64,000 nt of DNA, from positions 114,447 through 178,446 of the forward strand of contig LNDK02000039.1 of the NCBI GenBank assembly GCA_001455915.2. Reading direction: 5' to 3'. A model generated the notes under the pieces. It searched no databases. It was not told the DNA's origin and worked only from the letters and a program-made list of their open reading frames with translations. The position numbers were made by a program, and so were the translations under genes. Shown one piece after another: positions 21,128 through 32,300 of the stretch. Every line of letters starts with the position of its first letter. Position 1 is the stretch's first letter. The DNA is from Samsoniella hepiali (lineage: Eukaryota; Ascomycota; Sordariomycetes; Hypocreales; Cordycipitaceae).

Positions 21128-22551
21128 GGCGGTCGGGATTATGTCGTCAACAAGCCCACAGGGCTGTGTGTTATTGGTCCCGAGTCAAAATAGCAAGCCG
21201 ACCAGCGCGTCTCAGTTAGTATGGGGAGGTGAGTCGTTGAGGCTGAGGTGCAATGATTTCAGCACCAAAGTGAGTAAGTCGGGTATTATGCCGTATCAAT
21301 TGCCATTCGCCATGATCATCGGGGTTCCAGAAGGTTTTATATAATAAATAGATGGGAACCTCGAGGGTCAATATAAGCTTCCACCTCACGACCACGAGGC
21401 TGAGCCTTGCAGCTCTTTCCCCTTGTATCCACAACCATAATCCAAGAGGACGCCCTGCTTTTGCCTGGGCTCGGGCTCGTACTAACCGTATTTAGTGAAA
21501 CGGTGCGCTACCACCTAAAAATGCGAGTGACGTTTTTCTGGGTCGCGGCTGAGATCTGTCTCTCTCTCGCTGCACGGAACAAAACGATGAATACGCTGTG
21601 GACCCTGCGTCGTTCCCTGGGCCAATACCATCGTCGCTGTCCCCTTGGCGCGTGCTGACGACGACTCCATCACATAACTAGTGCGTAGTTCTTATTCCTC
21701 GCTTTTTGGGCTTGGGGGGCTTGGGGGGCTTGGAAGTCCGTCTCGGGCGGTACCCAATGCCGCCTAGGATCGCCCGCGTCGGGCGTAGTAGGGCAGACCA
21801 TGATGGGGATGGAAGCCGTCAGTGGCTGACGGCGCACACAAAGCTCATTTCGCTCTGGCCGTATTTTCGAACAAGATAAAGGCGTGACTGAGCACCCATC
21901 ACTGTGCTGATCATTTAGCTGATGAGACGCCCCGCCTGCCCTAGGCGTCCGCAGTCTACCTTGGGGCTCGAATAGGACAAGTACAGCTGGGCGCCTCGTT
22001 GTGATGATGCCGGTACTCATTCGGCCCAAGATGTGAGATGTCGAGTAGCTAGGCACGCGCGAAACGCTGCCTAATCAGCTCTGGGTTTAGCCTTGGTGTC
22101 TGATTTCTTGAAACAGGAGCCACCACCGGCTTTACAAGATCGGTCGATGGCCTCATGCCCTCAAACAATACATAGGAACCAGAAGAAGAAAGCGCATTTT
22201 TGCTTTGGTAGTCTTTTTTTTGGAATTTAAAGATGAGCCGGACTCTTGCACAAAGATTTCCGGGGGTGTAGAAAGCCCCAGATTCGTTTCAGCAAACACT
22301 ATCGTCATGACAAGGCCGATGCATGTATGTCATGTGTCTAAATTGAATGTATATAAAGCGACAATATATAACAACTAATAAATATAGAAAACAGCTCCAT
22401 TATAAGCCAGAAAATGCAAAAGAGAAAAAAAACTGCTCATGTCCAGAATCTAAAAAATGCAAATGCCATCAGAAATGTTCAAACAAAAGAAACCCCTCCC
22501 TCCCCCCATTCATCCTCCCCACCTCATTTTCCTTCCTTCCACAAACCCCCC
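21128..22551. other. Intergenic, ABC transporter upstream region
   Basis: No gene seen. It includes two tandem copies of CTTGGGGGG near 21709-21727 and an AT-rich end (22330-22480) that probably holds the decarboxylase 3' untranslated region. Confidence 0.5.
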
Positions 22552-24123
22552 TTACTGAGGGACAACCTCCTTGCCGACCTCGGACAGGCCCTTGAAGATG
22601 CCGTCCATGGTACCGACCTGCGTCTGGCAATTCGCCACGACGCGGAAAAAGTGTCCCTGCGGGCCCGGCGCATAGTCAAACATGAAGCCGCGCGCAACCA
22701 TCTTGTCCGCCATGGCGCGCGTCCGTCGCGTATTCTCGGCTTTATCCTCGGCCAGGACCCCTCCAGGGCTGTAGTAGAAGCAAATCTGCAGGCACGGCGT
22801 CGGGTTCGGCGAGACGAGATGGAAGTCGGGCGACTTGTCGACCAGATCCGCCAGGTGCGCCGCCATGGCGAACGCGTGGTCGATGCCGCGCTCAAACCCG
22901 GCGGCGCCGTAGTAGATCCACGCGAGGGCCAGCTTGAGGCTGTCGGCGCGGCGGCCGCACTGCATCGTCATGTCGGCCAGGTCCCAGACCTCGCTGCCCT
23001 CGGGGTCGTGGAAGAGGTAGCCCGCGCGCAGGCTGTTGGCGGCGTGGAAGCGGCGCAGGTCGCCGGTGAGCAGGAACGAGCACGTCATGGGCACGTTGAG
23101 CATCTTTTGCGGGTTAATCGTCAGCGAGTCGGCCAGCTCGGTGCCGTCGAGCTTGTGCCGGTGCGCGCGCGAAAACGCAATCGAGCCGCCCCAGGCGCCG
23201 TCGACGTGCAGCCACATGCCGTGCTCGTCGCACACTTCTTTGATGGCGCGGATCGGGTCGTAGACGCCCAGCACCGTGGTGCCGGCCGTGGCGTTGACGT
23301 AGAGCGGCGTGCACCCGCGGGCCTTGGCCGCGGCGACGCGCTGGCGCAGCGCCGTCACGCACATGCGGCCCGCGGCGTCGGTCGGCACGCCTACGCAGCT
23401 CGCGGCGCCCATGCCGCAGGCGACGGCCGCCTTTTCAATCGAGTAGTGGCTCGCCTCGCTCGTGAAGATGACGAACCGGTAGCCCTCGCTGCCGTTGTCG
23501 CGCGTGTCCGGGTACAGCGCGTTGCGCGCAATGACGAGCGAGGTGAGGTTGGACGAGCTGCCGCCCTGGCAGGTGACGCCGCCGGCGTGCGGGCCCGTCA
23601 GGCCAAAGTAGGCCGCGAGGGCCTTGCCCGTCGCCTTTTCGATGACGGTGAGGGCGGGCGAGACGTGGTAGACGTGGACATTCGTGTTGAGGACGCCGAG
23701 AATCATCTCCGAGATGACGCCGACGGGGTTGGTGCTCGCCGTCAGCTTGTCCATCCACCCCTGGTCCCAGGTGTTGACGCTGTACCGCAGAATGTCCTGG
23801 ATGCTGTCGAGCAGGCCCGTCTTGCCGCTACCCTCGCCGGCGGGCAGCGAGAACTGCATGCGCTCCACGAGCTCCCGCGGCGGCAGCGGCTCGACGAGCA
23901 CATTGTACGGCCGGTCGGCGGCGTCGCGCGGCAGGCGGCCCGTGTGCTTCTTGGAGGCGTTGTCGTCGGCCGCCTTGACGTACGGGATGATGAGGTCCTT
24001 GACGGCGTCGATGAGGTCGTCGAGCTCCTCGGCGCGGCCCTGCGTCGTCTTGCTCGGGATGCTGCCTTTGGGCGCTGTGTAGGGGAGACCTTCGGTCTCG
24101 CTGCCGTGGTCCGAGGCAGGCAT
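22552..24123 (-). CDS. PLP-dependent decarboxylase, group II (GAD/CSAD-like)
   Basis: Fold-type I pyridoxal-phosphate decarboxylase acting on an amino acid; closest in pattern to animal-type glutamate and cysteine-sulfinate decarboxylases, so the substrate could be glutamate, aspartate, cysteine sulfinate or similar. 523 residues from ATG 24123 (MPASDHGSETEG). An in-frame ATG 54 bases upstream would add only a His/Thr tract encoded by the GT microsatellite, so I did not use it. Visible: the substrate/cofactor region NPVGVISEMILGVLNTNVHVY, GGVTCQGGSSSNL, the cofactor-ring stacking area SEASHYSIEKAA, the pyridine-binding Asp in LHVDGAWGGS, and the Schiff-base Lys340 in SLTINPQKMLNVP. The residue before that Lys is Gln339, where the family normally has His (NPHK). 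No intron. The neighbours do not suggest a pathway. Confidence 0.88.
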   Translation of the reverse strand: MPASDHGSETEGLPYTAPKGSIPSKTTQGRAEELDDLIDAVKDLIIPYVKAADDNASKKHTGRLPRDAADRPYNVLVEPLPPRELVERMQFSLPAGEGSGKTGLLDSIQDILRYSVNTWDQGWMDKLTASTNPVGVISEMILGVLNTNVHVYHVSPALTVIEKATGKALAAYFGLTGPHAGGVTCQGGSSSNLTSLVIARNALYPDTRDNGSEGYRFVIFTSEASHYSIEKAAVACGMGAASCVGVPTDAAGRMCVTALRQRVAAAKARGCTPLYVNATAGTTVLGVYDPIRAIKEVCDEHGMWLHVDGAWGGSIAFSRAHRHKLDGTELADSLTINPQKMLNVPMTCSFLLTGDLRRFHAANSLRAGYLFHDPEGSEVWDLADMTMQCGRRADSLKLALAWIYYGAAGFERGIDHAFAMAAHLADLVDKSPDFHLVSPNPTPCLQICFYYSPGGVLAEDKAENTRRTRAMADKMVARGFMFDYAPGPQGHFFRVVANCQTQVGTMDGIFKGLSEVGKEVVPQ

Positions 24124-24150
24124 GGTGTGTGAGTGTGTGTGTGTGTGTGG
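24124..24150 (+). repeat. (GT)n microsatellite next to decarboxylase start
   Basis: GT dinucleotide run directly upstream of the decarboxylase ATG. On the coding strand it is a CA tract in the leader and generates the spurious upstream His/Thr-rich extension. Confidence 0.8.
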
Positions 24151-27064
24151 ATGTATATATGTGAGTACTGTAGACACGAGTGCAAATCGCGGTCTGTTAT
24201 TTCATGCAACGCTCTTTTCAATGCAGATGGGAAATCTCAAAAAGCCCGAATCGTCGTTTTTAATTCGCTTGCGTTGTAGAAGGAAAAGGGAAGAGGCTGT
24301 GGGCGTTGTGGTTGTTGTGAGACTTGGTGAGCATGAGAAGGTCTGACGAGAGACGGGGAGCAGAACGTCGACTATTTGAAAGCAACTGGTAAGCTCGACC
24401 GATTATCGCGCAGGGCTGGCTGCCCGGAATCGACAATGGGACTTGAATTCAACGCCTAGCCGTTCAATTCCGTAGACCACGGGCCCCGGGCCAATGATGA
24501 GCCAGTCCCTTGTGCTCGCCGTGTGCCTTTTTGCGCCGTCGCTGCTGCCAGTGTGCTCTGGACTGACAACATACGGGCTCTCTTTGTTAGCGGGCCTGGT
24601 GCATGCTTTGGGGCATGGTCGAGCAGACAAGACAGACATGCAAACAAAAAAAAGGTGAGATCTTAGTCTGGCCGACTTTCCCGGGGGGCCGAAAATTGGT
24701 TCTGGCCCTACGAACCAAAAAGCACAAAGGTCTCCAACGTAACGCTTTCCCGTTCGGGGAACTATGTGGGGACCACGGCCCAGAAACCCACGTTATTATT
24801 AGGTGTGGCCTCTCTACATGTTTTGGCTTACAAAAAAGAACGGTTCCTGGTGATGGTGGTGTCTGCTGTCTCGATGGGCTACTATGCTGATGCTTGCTGA
24901 CAGTCAGAGGCAAGGTCGAAACCGGGGAACCAGAATGTTGCGGCCCAGTAGCCAATCAGAGGCAGGCTCACTCGGTCTGTTTCTGGGAGCCTCCATGCAC
25001 AAGATTTTTACCTTGTTCTGGATACACACCCAACCCCTACGGAAATGGCCTGCCAATTCCGCACGGTTTGGCGTGTTTGCAGCACGGGATTGAACACTAA
25101 ACTCGATAGAGTTGAAGGCATTCAGCTAAATGTCAATGTATTGGCTTTTCGGCTCAAGTGTTCTAGAAAAGCATGTGTCGCTGCCGGCAGTCAGGAATGA
25201 AGGCGAAAAGAAAAAGCCTCTCAACTCCACTTCTAGCCTGCGCGTTCCTTTCATGCAACTTGTTCCATCAAAGGATAGATAAGTATATACCGCAAATCGT
25301 CCCGTTCTCGGCATGTCCTTTTCCCAGGTCGAATACGACGCTGTCCCATGGCCGATCGCTGCGGCGCCGGCACGGAGGCGGGCCTCGTGTCAGCTTTGGG
25401 AGAGAAGGCATATATACAACACGTTCCCAGGTCCCCACGGTCACCGGCGGCTTAAAACTGACAAATACCACTATTTTATTGCCCGTTTGTTGCCTTTTCT
25501 TTCTTGTTTACATAAGGGCCAGCTCCCCCCCTTTCCGTCGACCACCAATACCTCCCCGGGATCAGTGTCTATGAGCAGAGTCTTGTCTCGGACTGCAACC
25601 CGCTTCCTTCCCTTGACCTCTTCATCCCAACCCCAAGTCAAAAATCGCCTGATCAAGTCGCCCCCTGATGGCCCAAAAAGCCAAGTCCCGGCTCCCCGGC
25701 AGTGCGGCACTTTGAACCTGCCAAGGTGGTGGAGCATTGGTCCCATCACCTCAGCGGTCGGGCACTAATGCAAGCACCAGCTGCAACCTCAGACATGCAC
25801 ATAGTGCATCGGTGGCTTTTCCATAGACGGAAGTAGGGCGGGAAAAAAAAAAGGAAAAAAAGGAATTCAAATCACGAAATATGCACGTTTTATTTCTCAA
25901 CAGATTGACAAAGCGCAAAAACGGAATCCATCAGGATTTTATCAAGAATACTCCAGTTTCTTGACCGTCGTCGGCAAATGTGGAAATGTAAGCTGAAAAA
26001 TCCCACGTCTTACTCATCATGATAGGACAGAGTCGACTCTCGCTCAGTCAGAAAGTACCAAAACTCCACGAGCATGCTTCCGCCGTCGGCGGCTTTTCTT
26101 TTTTTATATTTCCAGCTAGCCCAAGTCAGGCTTGCCCTGCTCTCCCGCCTCTCCCCTTATTTAGCGTCTGGCTTCTGCCGTCTGCCGATGGCTACATCTT
26201 GTGTTGCCTCGCTCGTAGATCGCCCAATGTAGCCACCCGCTTCACCGCTTCCCGTCGACCGAAGTAGACATTGCCGGATATGCACGTCTGCCTCTTCTCG
26301 GTGCTTTCGGAACGGATGGCTTGACTTTACAGAGGAGCATTGGCAGGGTGTGCACTTGGTCTGCCAGGATTCTGTCCCCAGCACGACGTACGACTTGGCT
26401 TCACATAGACGCCCCAGATGTAGTCAACAATTCCGTTGCCATTCTACCTTGGCAGTGCTACGTTCAAGTCGTTTCACATGATGCACGCCACATCAAAGTA
26501 GAGTGTCAAAATTCTATTGCCTTCTACTTGCTTTCGACATACATAGTAAGAAAAAAGCTGCAGAATCAGGATTCGTCTCTTCCTCCTCTATCTCTCCCAA
26601 AGAACATCCAAAATACTTTGCAGTAGTAAAAAAAAAAAAGTGTAAATGTCAGAGAAAATGTCACGCTCTTCCAGACCTGACGTATCTAGACAGAGAGCTA
26701 TAAAAAGAATAATCCTTTCCAGTCTCCAGGAACAGTGAGTGTCCTGCGACCGGGTCAAGAAGGGTGAAAAAGAATTCATATCCAAAAAATTGAGCCGCTA
26801 ATACATGAATGACGTCAAAAAATATCAAAATCGCTTTCAACATTGCCAGACATCATATCAAGCATATGCAGGGGCTCGGATAAAAATCCTCACCACGGAG
26901 AAAGCCAAGACGGCGACATGCATGGCTTTCTCCAGGGGTATCGAAGTGTCAAAGTAAAGAGAAATGAACGTCGTGGAGAAGGGGGTGCGCCGGGGGACGG
27001 TGGTCTTTGTACGGGGTATCCCTCAGCGCGCTGTGGTTTTGTACACGCCAATCTCATCGATGCC
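24151..27064. other. Gene-free 2.9 kb, decarboxylase upstream and MSB2 3' flank
   Basis: No coding sequence supported; open frames up to about 150 codons here show no motif, no splice logic and no family resemblance. AT-rich tracts and A-runs at 25841-25862 and 26626-26640. The last several hundred bases are probably MSB2 3' untranslated sequence. Confidence 0.5.
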
Positions 27065-29347
27065 TTAGTTCCACCCGAGAGAGTTCTCAGTGGCAACCGG
27101 CGCCGAGATGTTGGCGGTGCGGACAGAGTTTTGGCTGTTTTGGCTCTGGCCGCCGTACGTGCCACGGTTGTTCGGGCTGAGGAGAGCACCGCCCATCAGA
27201 GCAGGGCTGCCGTTGCCAGCGTACTGCATCTGCTCCGACCGACCGACCGACGAGATGGAGCTGGAGCGGCGGTGGTTCTGGCGCTTGCGCTTGTAGCGGC
27301 GGGCAACAATGAACATGGCCGCACCGTACATGGCACCGAGACCGACGGCACCCATGACGATACCAGCCGTGGTGGCACGCTGCTTGCTAGACTGGCTGGA
27401 CTGGTCGCCGCCGGAGCCAAAGGCATCGTTGCTGTTGTTGGACCCGGAGCCGCCAGTCTGGACGCCCTGATCGTCGTTGTTGCCGAGAATGTCAATCGTG
27501 GGGTTGATCAGCGCAGTCAGGTTGTTAACCAGCTCCGACGGGTTGTTGTACAGCTTCGAGTTGGGAGCCCAGATGTTCGCCTTGAGCGACTCAACCAGAT
27601 TCTGCGGGTAGTGAAGCTTGGCGAGCGTGGTAATGTAGCCGGCAGTGTTGCGCGTGTCAAAGGGAACAAGCTTGGCAACCTGAACCTTGTCCACGTCAAG
27701 ACCGTTGGCCTCGGCGAGAGCCTTGGGGAGCAGGCCGAAGATCTGAGCGGCAGCGACGCTGTTGCTAGAAACAAAGTCGTAGTTGAGAGGGAATTTGAAA
27801 CCAATCTGAATGGGAACCGTGCCCTTGGGAGCAGGTTTGTCGCCGTCGGAGGGAACAATAACTTTGGGGATGTTGGTGGGCAAAGCCGTCGTCGTCGCAG
27901 ACTCCGTCGTGGTCGGCGCAGTGAAGCTGAAGCTGGTGGGTTCGATAATCATGGTGCTTGGGAACCAGATACCGGTGCCCGAAGCAGTGCCGGTGGGAAC
28001 AATGCTGGTGACGCCAGTAGGGGTCGAGGTTGGCAGAGTGGTCGTCTCAACGGCAGTGCTGGTAGGCTCGATCGAAGTAGTGGTGGCAGGCTCAGTACCA
28101 TTGTTGGACGGGGACGAGGTGATGACACCAGCATCGGTCGAGGTGGGCAGGGTGGTCGAGGTCAGCGTAGCCGTGGTCGCACTGTCGGTGACGTTGACAG
28201 AGTCGGTGGGAGTCAGCGTGGGAGTCAGCGTAGGAGTCACAATGCTCGTCTGTCCGCTAGTGATGGTACCATTGCCGCCAGGAACATCAGTTGGCGAGAG
28301 GGTCGGGAAGCTCGTGGTGCCGGTTGGGCTGCCAGAGGTCGCAGTCGTAATGCTGGTAGTCTCGGTCGTGGAGATGATGGGGGTCGGGCTTGTCGGGGTC
28401 TGGGTACCACTGGTCGAGGTTTGCGTAGTATCTGTAGAGGTAGCATTGGCAGACTCGGAAGTGGGAGCGGGCAGAATGGAGCTGACGACCGAAGTCAAAA
28501 TAGGGATGAGGCCGGTGCCGGTGGGCGTCTCAGTCGTTTGGATGCTCGTCTCGGGTGTGGTGCTGTTGGCGGCCTCGGTAGAGGTGATGGGCACCGAAGT
28601 AGTAGCAGGCAACGAGGAGGCGTCAGACGACGAAGACGTAACAGCCAACTGAGAGGTGCCGGGAGATGAGGTGAGAGAGCTGGTCTCGGGCTCTACCGCG
28701 GTACTATTGGCAGAAGACGACGGCGGAGGGAGAAGGCCACCAACAAGGGAGGTGACTGGGTCCAGCAGGCCTCCGCCCGTGGTGGTAGGGGCCGGGGTCT
28801 GTGTAGTCTCCTGAGAAGTGGTCGTCGGCTCGGGAGCGGTCGTCGACTGCGGGGTGGAAGACTCAGGCTTGCTAGGGGCGGCGCTGCTGCCCTCGCTCGA
28901 CGAAGAGGACGAAGAGGGAAAGATGACGCCGGAGGGACCAACGAGAAGGCCGGAGCGTGTGGTCGAGGGCTTGGGGCGAACACTCCGGGTGGACGAGGTC
29001 GTTGGCTGCGGCTCTGGGTTGGGGTTGGCAACACCAGTGCCACCAGGAGGCACGACGACGGTCTTGTCGACAATGACGGTGGTAGTGGGATTGTTCTTTT
29101 TGTTGGCGTCGTTGAAAATATTGGAGAGATCGCCAAAGTCGCCTTTGCCGGCATTGTCCATGAAGGAGCTGAAGAAGTCGCGCTTCATCTCTTCATTGTT
29201 GTCGGCCTCAACATCGGCCTCAATATCAAAGTCAACATCTCTCTCGGCACGCTGGGGGTAATAGATGCGCGGGCGGTCGGCGTCAGCAATGGCAGAAGTA
29301 GCCAGAGCCAGCGTTGCGGCAAAGACGAGGGAAATCTTGGAAGGCAT
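27065..29347 (-). CDS. MSB2: Signalling mucin Msb2
   Basis: Cell-surface sensor upstream of the Cdc42/Ste20 filamentous-growth (Fus3/Kss1-type) MAP-kinase pathway; in pathogenic fungi it takes part in surface sensing and appressorium formation. Single exon, 760 residues. Signal peptide 1-21 (MPSKISLVFAATLALATSAI), an acidic segment with a K-R dibasic site near 55, then about 390 residues of Ser/Thr/Pro-rich mucin repeat with TTT, SSS and TPT patterns (about 85-490). The conserved membrane-proximal MSB2/HKR1 domain (about 500-620) contains QIGFKFPLNYDFVSSNSVAA, AQIFGLLPKALAEA, LVPFDTRNTAGYITTLA and NNLTALINPTIDI. One TM helix at about 658-684 (GIVMGAVGLGAMYGAAMFIV) followed by RRYKRKRQNHRR, and a short cytoplasmic tail of about 75 residues rich in Ser/Asn/Gln. 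Upstream lies the largest gene-free interval of the window. Confidence 0.95.
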   Translation of the reverse strand: MPSKISLVFAATLALATSAIADADRPRIYYPQRAERDVDFDIEADVEADNNEEMKRDFFSSFMDNAGKGDFGDLSNIFNDANKKNNPTTTVIVDKTVVVPPGGTGVANPNPEPQPTTSSTRSVRPKPSTTRSGLLVGPSGVIFPSSSSSSSEGSSAAPSKPESSTPQSTTAPEPTTTSQETTQTPAPTTTGGGLLDPVTSLVGGLLPPPSSSANSTAVEPETSSLTSSPGTSQLAVTSSSSDASSLPATTSVPITSTEAANSTTPETSIQTTETPTGTGLIPILTSVVSSILPAPTSESANATSTDTTQTSTSGTQTPTSPTPIISTTETTSITTATSGSPTGTTSFPTLSPTDVPGGNGTITSGQTSIVTPTLTPTLTPTDSVNVTDSATTATLTSTTLPTSTDAGVITSSPSNNGTEPATTTSIEPTSTAVETTTLPTSTPTGVTSIVPTGTASGTGIWFPSTMIIEPTSFSFTAPTTTESATTTALPTNIPKVIVPSDGDKPAPKGTVPIQIGFKFPLNYDFVSSNSVAAAQIFGLLPKALAEANGLDVDKVQVAKLVPFDTRNTAGYITTLAKLHYPQNLVESLKANIWAPNSKLYNNPSELVNNLTALINPTIDILGNNDDQGVQTGGSGSNNSNDAFGSGGDQSSQSSKQRATTAGIVMGAVGLGAMYGAAMFIVARRYKRKRQNHRRSSSISSVGRSEQMQYAGNGSPALMGGALLSPNNRGTYGGQSQNSQNSVRTANISAPVATENSLGWN

Positions 29348-32300
29348 CTTGAAGCTAGTTAAAGTCGTCGTTGATAGTCGCGAAAAGAGGGTAATGATGG
29401 ATATCTTGGCTGGTCAGTAAGTCGATCGGGCAGCGGCGTCAACAGCGCAGCTTACGGTCAGGATATTCTGGTAGCGAATGTACGTGACAATTGTCAAAGA
29501 GCGCAAGTCTGGAAAAGTCAGTAATGGTTCCGTGATGATTTCCTCGCTTGGGCCAGAGCCGACGAAGCAATCGAATACGCGCAGCGGTGGTACAAGCAAT
29601 TCAGAAATCGTTATTCATGTTGAGGAACAAGAATTGCTAGCCGTTGTCCCTGTCACCGCATTCGTGCCAGTCGAGTTCGGGGGGAGGCGGGAACATCGTG
29701 ATTTGTGCCAGCGACTCACATATAATGGAGCAAAGCGATATATGCAGATCAGATCAAAAGAGTGACGGAACGAATAAATCGTCGACCAAAAGGAATCCAA
29801 ATCGCAAAACAAGCCGCTGAAAACAAGTTGATAAGGAGTGGAAAGGCACGCGGGCGTGGCAAGTCGTCGGTATTGTAAATTAGGCGGCGACGAGCATCAG
29901 TCGGGTGAGGCCTTGTTGTTTGCAAGTCTGGGATGGTTACGCAGACATGGGACCAACTTGGGGTCAGGCGGCGGAGGCTGATAAGAGGAAAAGAATCGGG
30001 CAGCCGCACAAGTCGTAGAATTGGCGACGTTGAAACCCGAAACTACTCTCTCGTAACGATTGTCGTGGTCGGCGGTGGGAGGTGGGGAGGGAAGGTGAAG
30101 GGAAGGAGAGGATGGAGAGGGGAGTGGCACAAGAAAAGAGAGGCAACAGTGGAGGGGGGAGGACCAAAATAGCGGCCATGAGAGCAAGGGGAGGGAGGAT
30201 GAATTAGATGCACTGGGCGGCTGGGCCTGGGGGACGGGACAGTGGGAGAGACAGTCGGCGTAGGTGGTGGGCGTTGATGGGCACCGGCAAACTGGCAGCA
30301 GGCTCGGCTTCGCTCACAGCCCCAGCATTATTACTTGGTACCTACCTCCTACCTACCTCACTGCTGCACGACAGCAGGTGAACAGACATCTCGCCGACAA
30401 TAGTACAGGGCCTCAACGCCACTAGCACGCCAGCGTTGCAGCGCTCCAAGACACCTCCCAGGGGGTCCGGGGGCGCCATTGGTGAGGCGGCCAGGGGGAC
30501 CCAGCACCGCCAGCGGACCAAGTCAGTGCTGGAATGTTGGGAGACCGCGTAAAGTAAAAATAACGATACGGGGAGCTCGAGCCCACGATACAATCCATTC
30601 TCGTGTAACGATGCGGGCTGAGATTGTAGCTCTGGGTCATCGTATCGTGCTCCCCTTCCCAGAGACCCCCTCGCCCACCACGCGCTGCAACCACAGCGCT
30701 GCCATCCACCATCCTCCCCCCCTAAAATCCCACCGGTAGCTGCCCTCTTTCCTCCCGCCGCCGTTGACCCCCTGCGAGCCGCCTGCAGTCAGCGCCTGCC
30801 AGGTACATGCGACAACCACCAAGTCACCACTGCGGGCGCAGGTATCTCGCCCCCCCATCCAGGTACGGGACCCAGCTAACAGGGCTCTAGTGGGCCTGCG
30901 GCCCCCCCTGGTGGGAAATTACACCCACACTAGCTCAGGTACATGTTGAAAGCTTGGGTCCACGAAGTGGACAAGAACAAAGAACAGAGAGGATACTTTG
31001 GTCAGACGGCAGCTCGCTTGATTTTTTTTTTTGCCTGCTGCTGCAATTTCCCTCGTGCATGTGTTTTTCGCACAGCTGAACTCGGCTTCTGCCGGCGAAA
31101 GAGCAAGGCTCGCTTGCATTTCCCTCTCTATCGCGATTGTTATGCCCGCAACGGGGCCGCCAAGCCACGAGGGCAGGACGAGTACAGGTACAGTGTACAT
31201 AGGCGCGGTGCCCGTTTGCTCTGCGGTTTCGCCTACCCACGGCCATCCCAATGTACCATCTACTTTGGCCACGTCAGGGGCAGTGGCGCCACACACTGTT
31301 GTCCATTGGTCTATCAAAGCCACGCTACTCGGTAATTTACAGTTGTACTGTCCTGGTGCGGCAGCTAACGCACCGCTAATGTACCCGCCCAGGTCCGCTG
31401 CCAGAAGAAAAGGTACGACCAGACTGGTTTCTGCTTCACCTGAAATCGCGATTCGCATCCCTCCCTGCCTCCGGATAGAATGAAGGCAGCTATTGCTGCC
31501 CGCCTGCAATTCCCACCTTTTCCAGCGGCGTACCTACGCCTGTTTGCGTCCAATATTGTCCGCCACACCGGCTGTACACCCTGCCAGCTGGCAACGTCTG
31601 TTTGCTGCGCCCGCCAGCTGCCAATACTAGCACACCTGGAACACTGCACTCGTACACAGACGCCTCAAACAAAAGCAGCACTAGTCTCTGCTCCTTCACC
31701 AACTGCATGCCTCGCCTGCTTCATCACCAGCAACTCACCAATCCTCTCCGTCAACACGCGTCCGATTGGCGACCAGATGCTTCTTTTCATCCAGCGAAAA
31801 CTTCGGCCACAAATGCTCGGCACCTCCCCTCCCAGCCTCCCCAGCAAGCTCGACGCGGCGCTTTCAGAAACTTCAAGTGCCGATGGAATGCTGCATGTCG
31901 CAAAATCAATGTCTCTCCTCGCCTCTGTCTCTCCACCAAACTAACCTCGCCGCCTAAAATAAGCACTCGCGTTACTCTATCCAGTATGGCTTACAACGCG
32001 CCGTTCGAAAAACTCTGTGATTGTGGTCCCGCCGATTTGCCCATCCACTAATGATTTACCAGTGCCTTCATTTCTCTGTGGCTATTTCCAGTAACTGTTG
32101 TGCAAATCAGTGCTCAGTCTCCCGCGCCCCACGAAGAGGATTTGTTCTGGATTCTTCTTGTCGAGCTTCTCTGTCTGCGCTGCTTGCTGTATTGGCAATG
32201 ATGATCCACGCAATGAAAACAAACTTGGTTAACGACTCATTAACCCGTTGCACAACATTGATATCAGCCAACCAGCCAACCCAGTCGCGAGCCTTAGTCG

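Noticed and set aside
22414..24132. 572-codon plus-strand open frame opposite the decarboxylase
   Set aside because: Arg/Ala/Val-rich shadow of the conserved minus-strand PLP decarboxylase.
24124..24177. Upstream ATG of the decarboxylase giving an N-terminal His/Thr stretch
   Set aside because: The extension is encoded by the dinucleotide repeat and would not be conserved; ATG 24123 gives the normal length.
26843..28669. 608-codon plus-strand open frame opposite MSB2
   Set aside because: Arises from the Ser/Thr-rich repeats of MSB2 read in reverse; no signal peptide or domain.
30919..31509. 196-codon minus-strand open frame
   Set aside because: No recognisable domain, no convincing start context, Ala/Pro/Thr mix typical of chance frames in GC-rich DNA.
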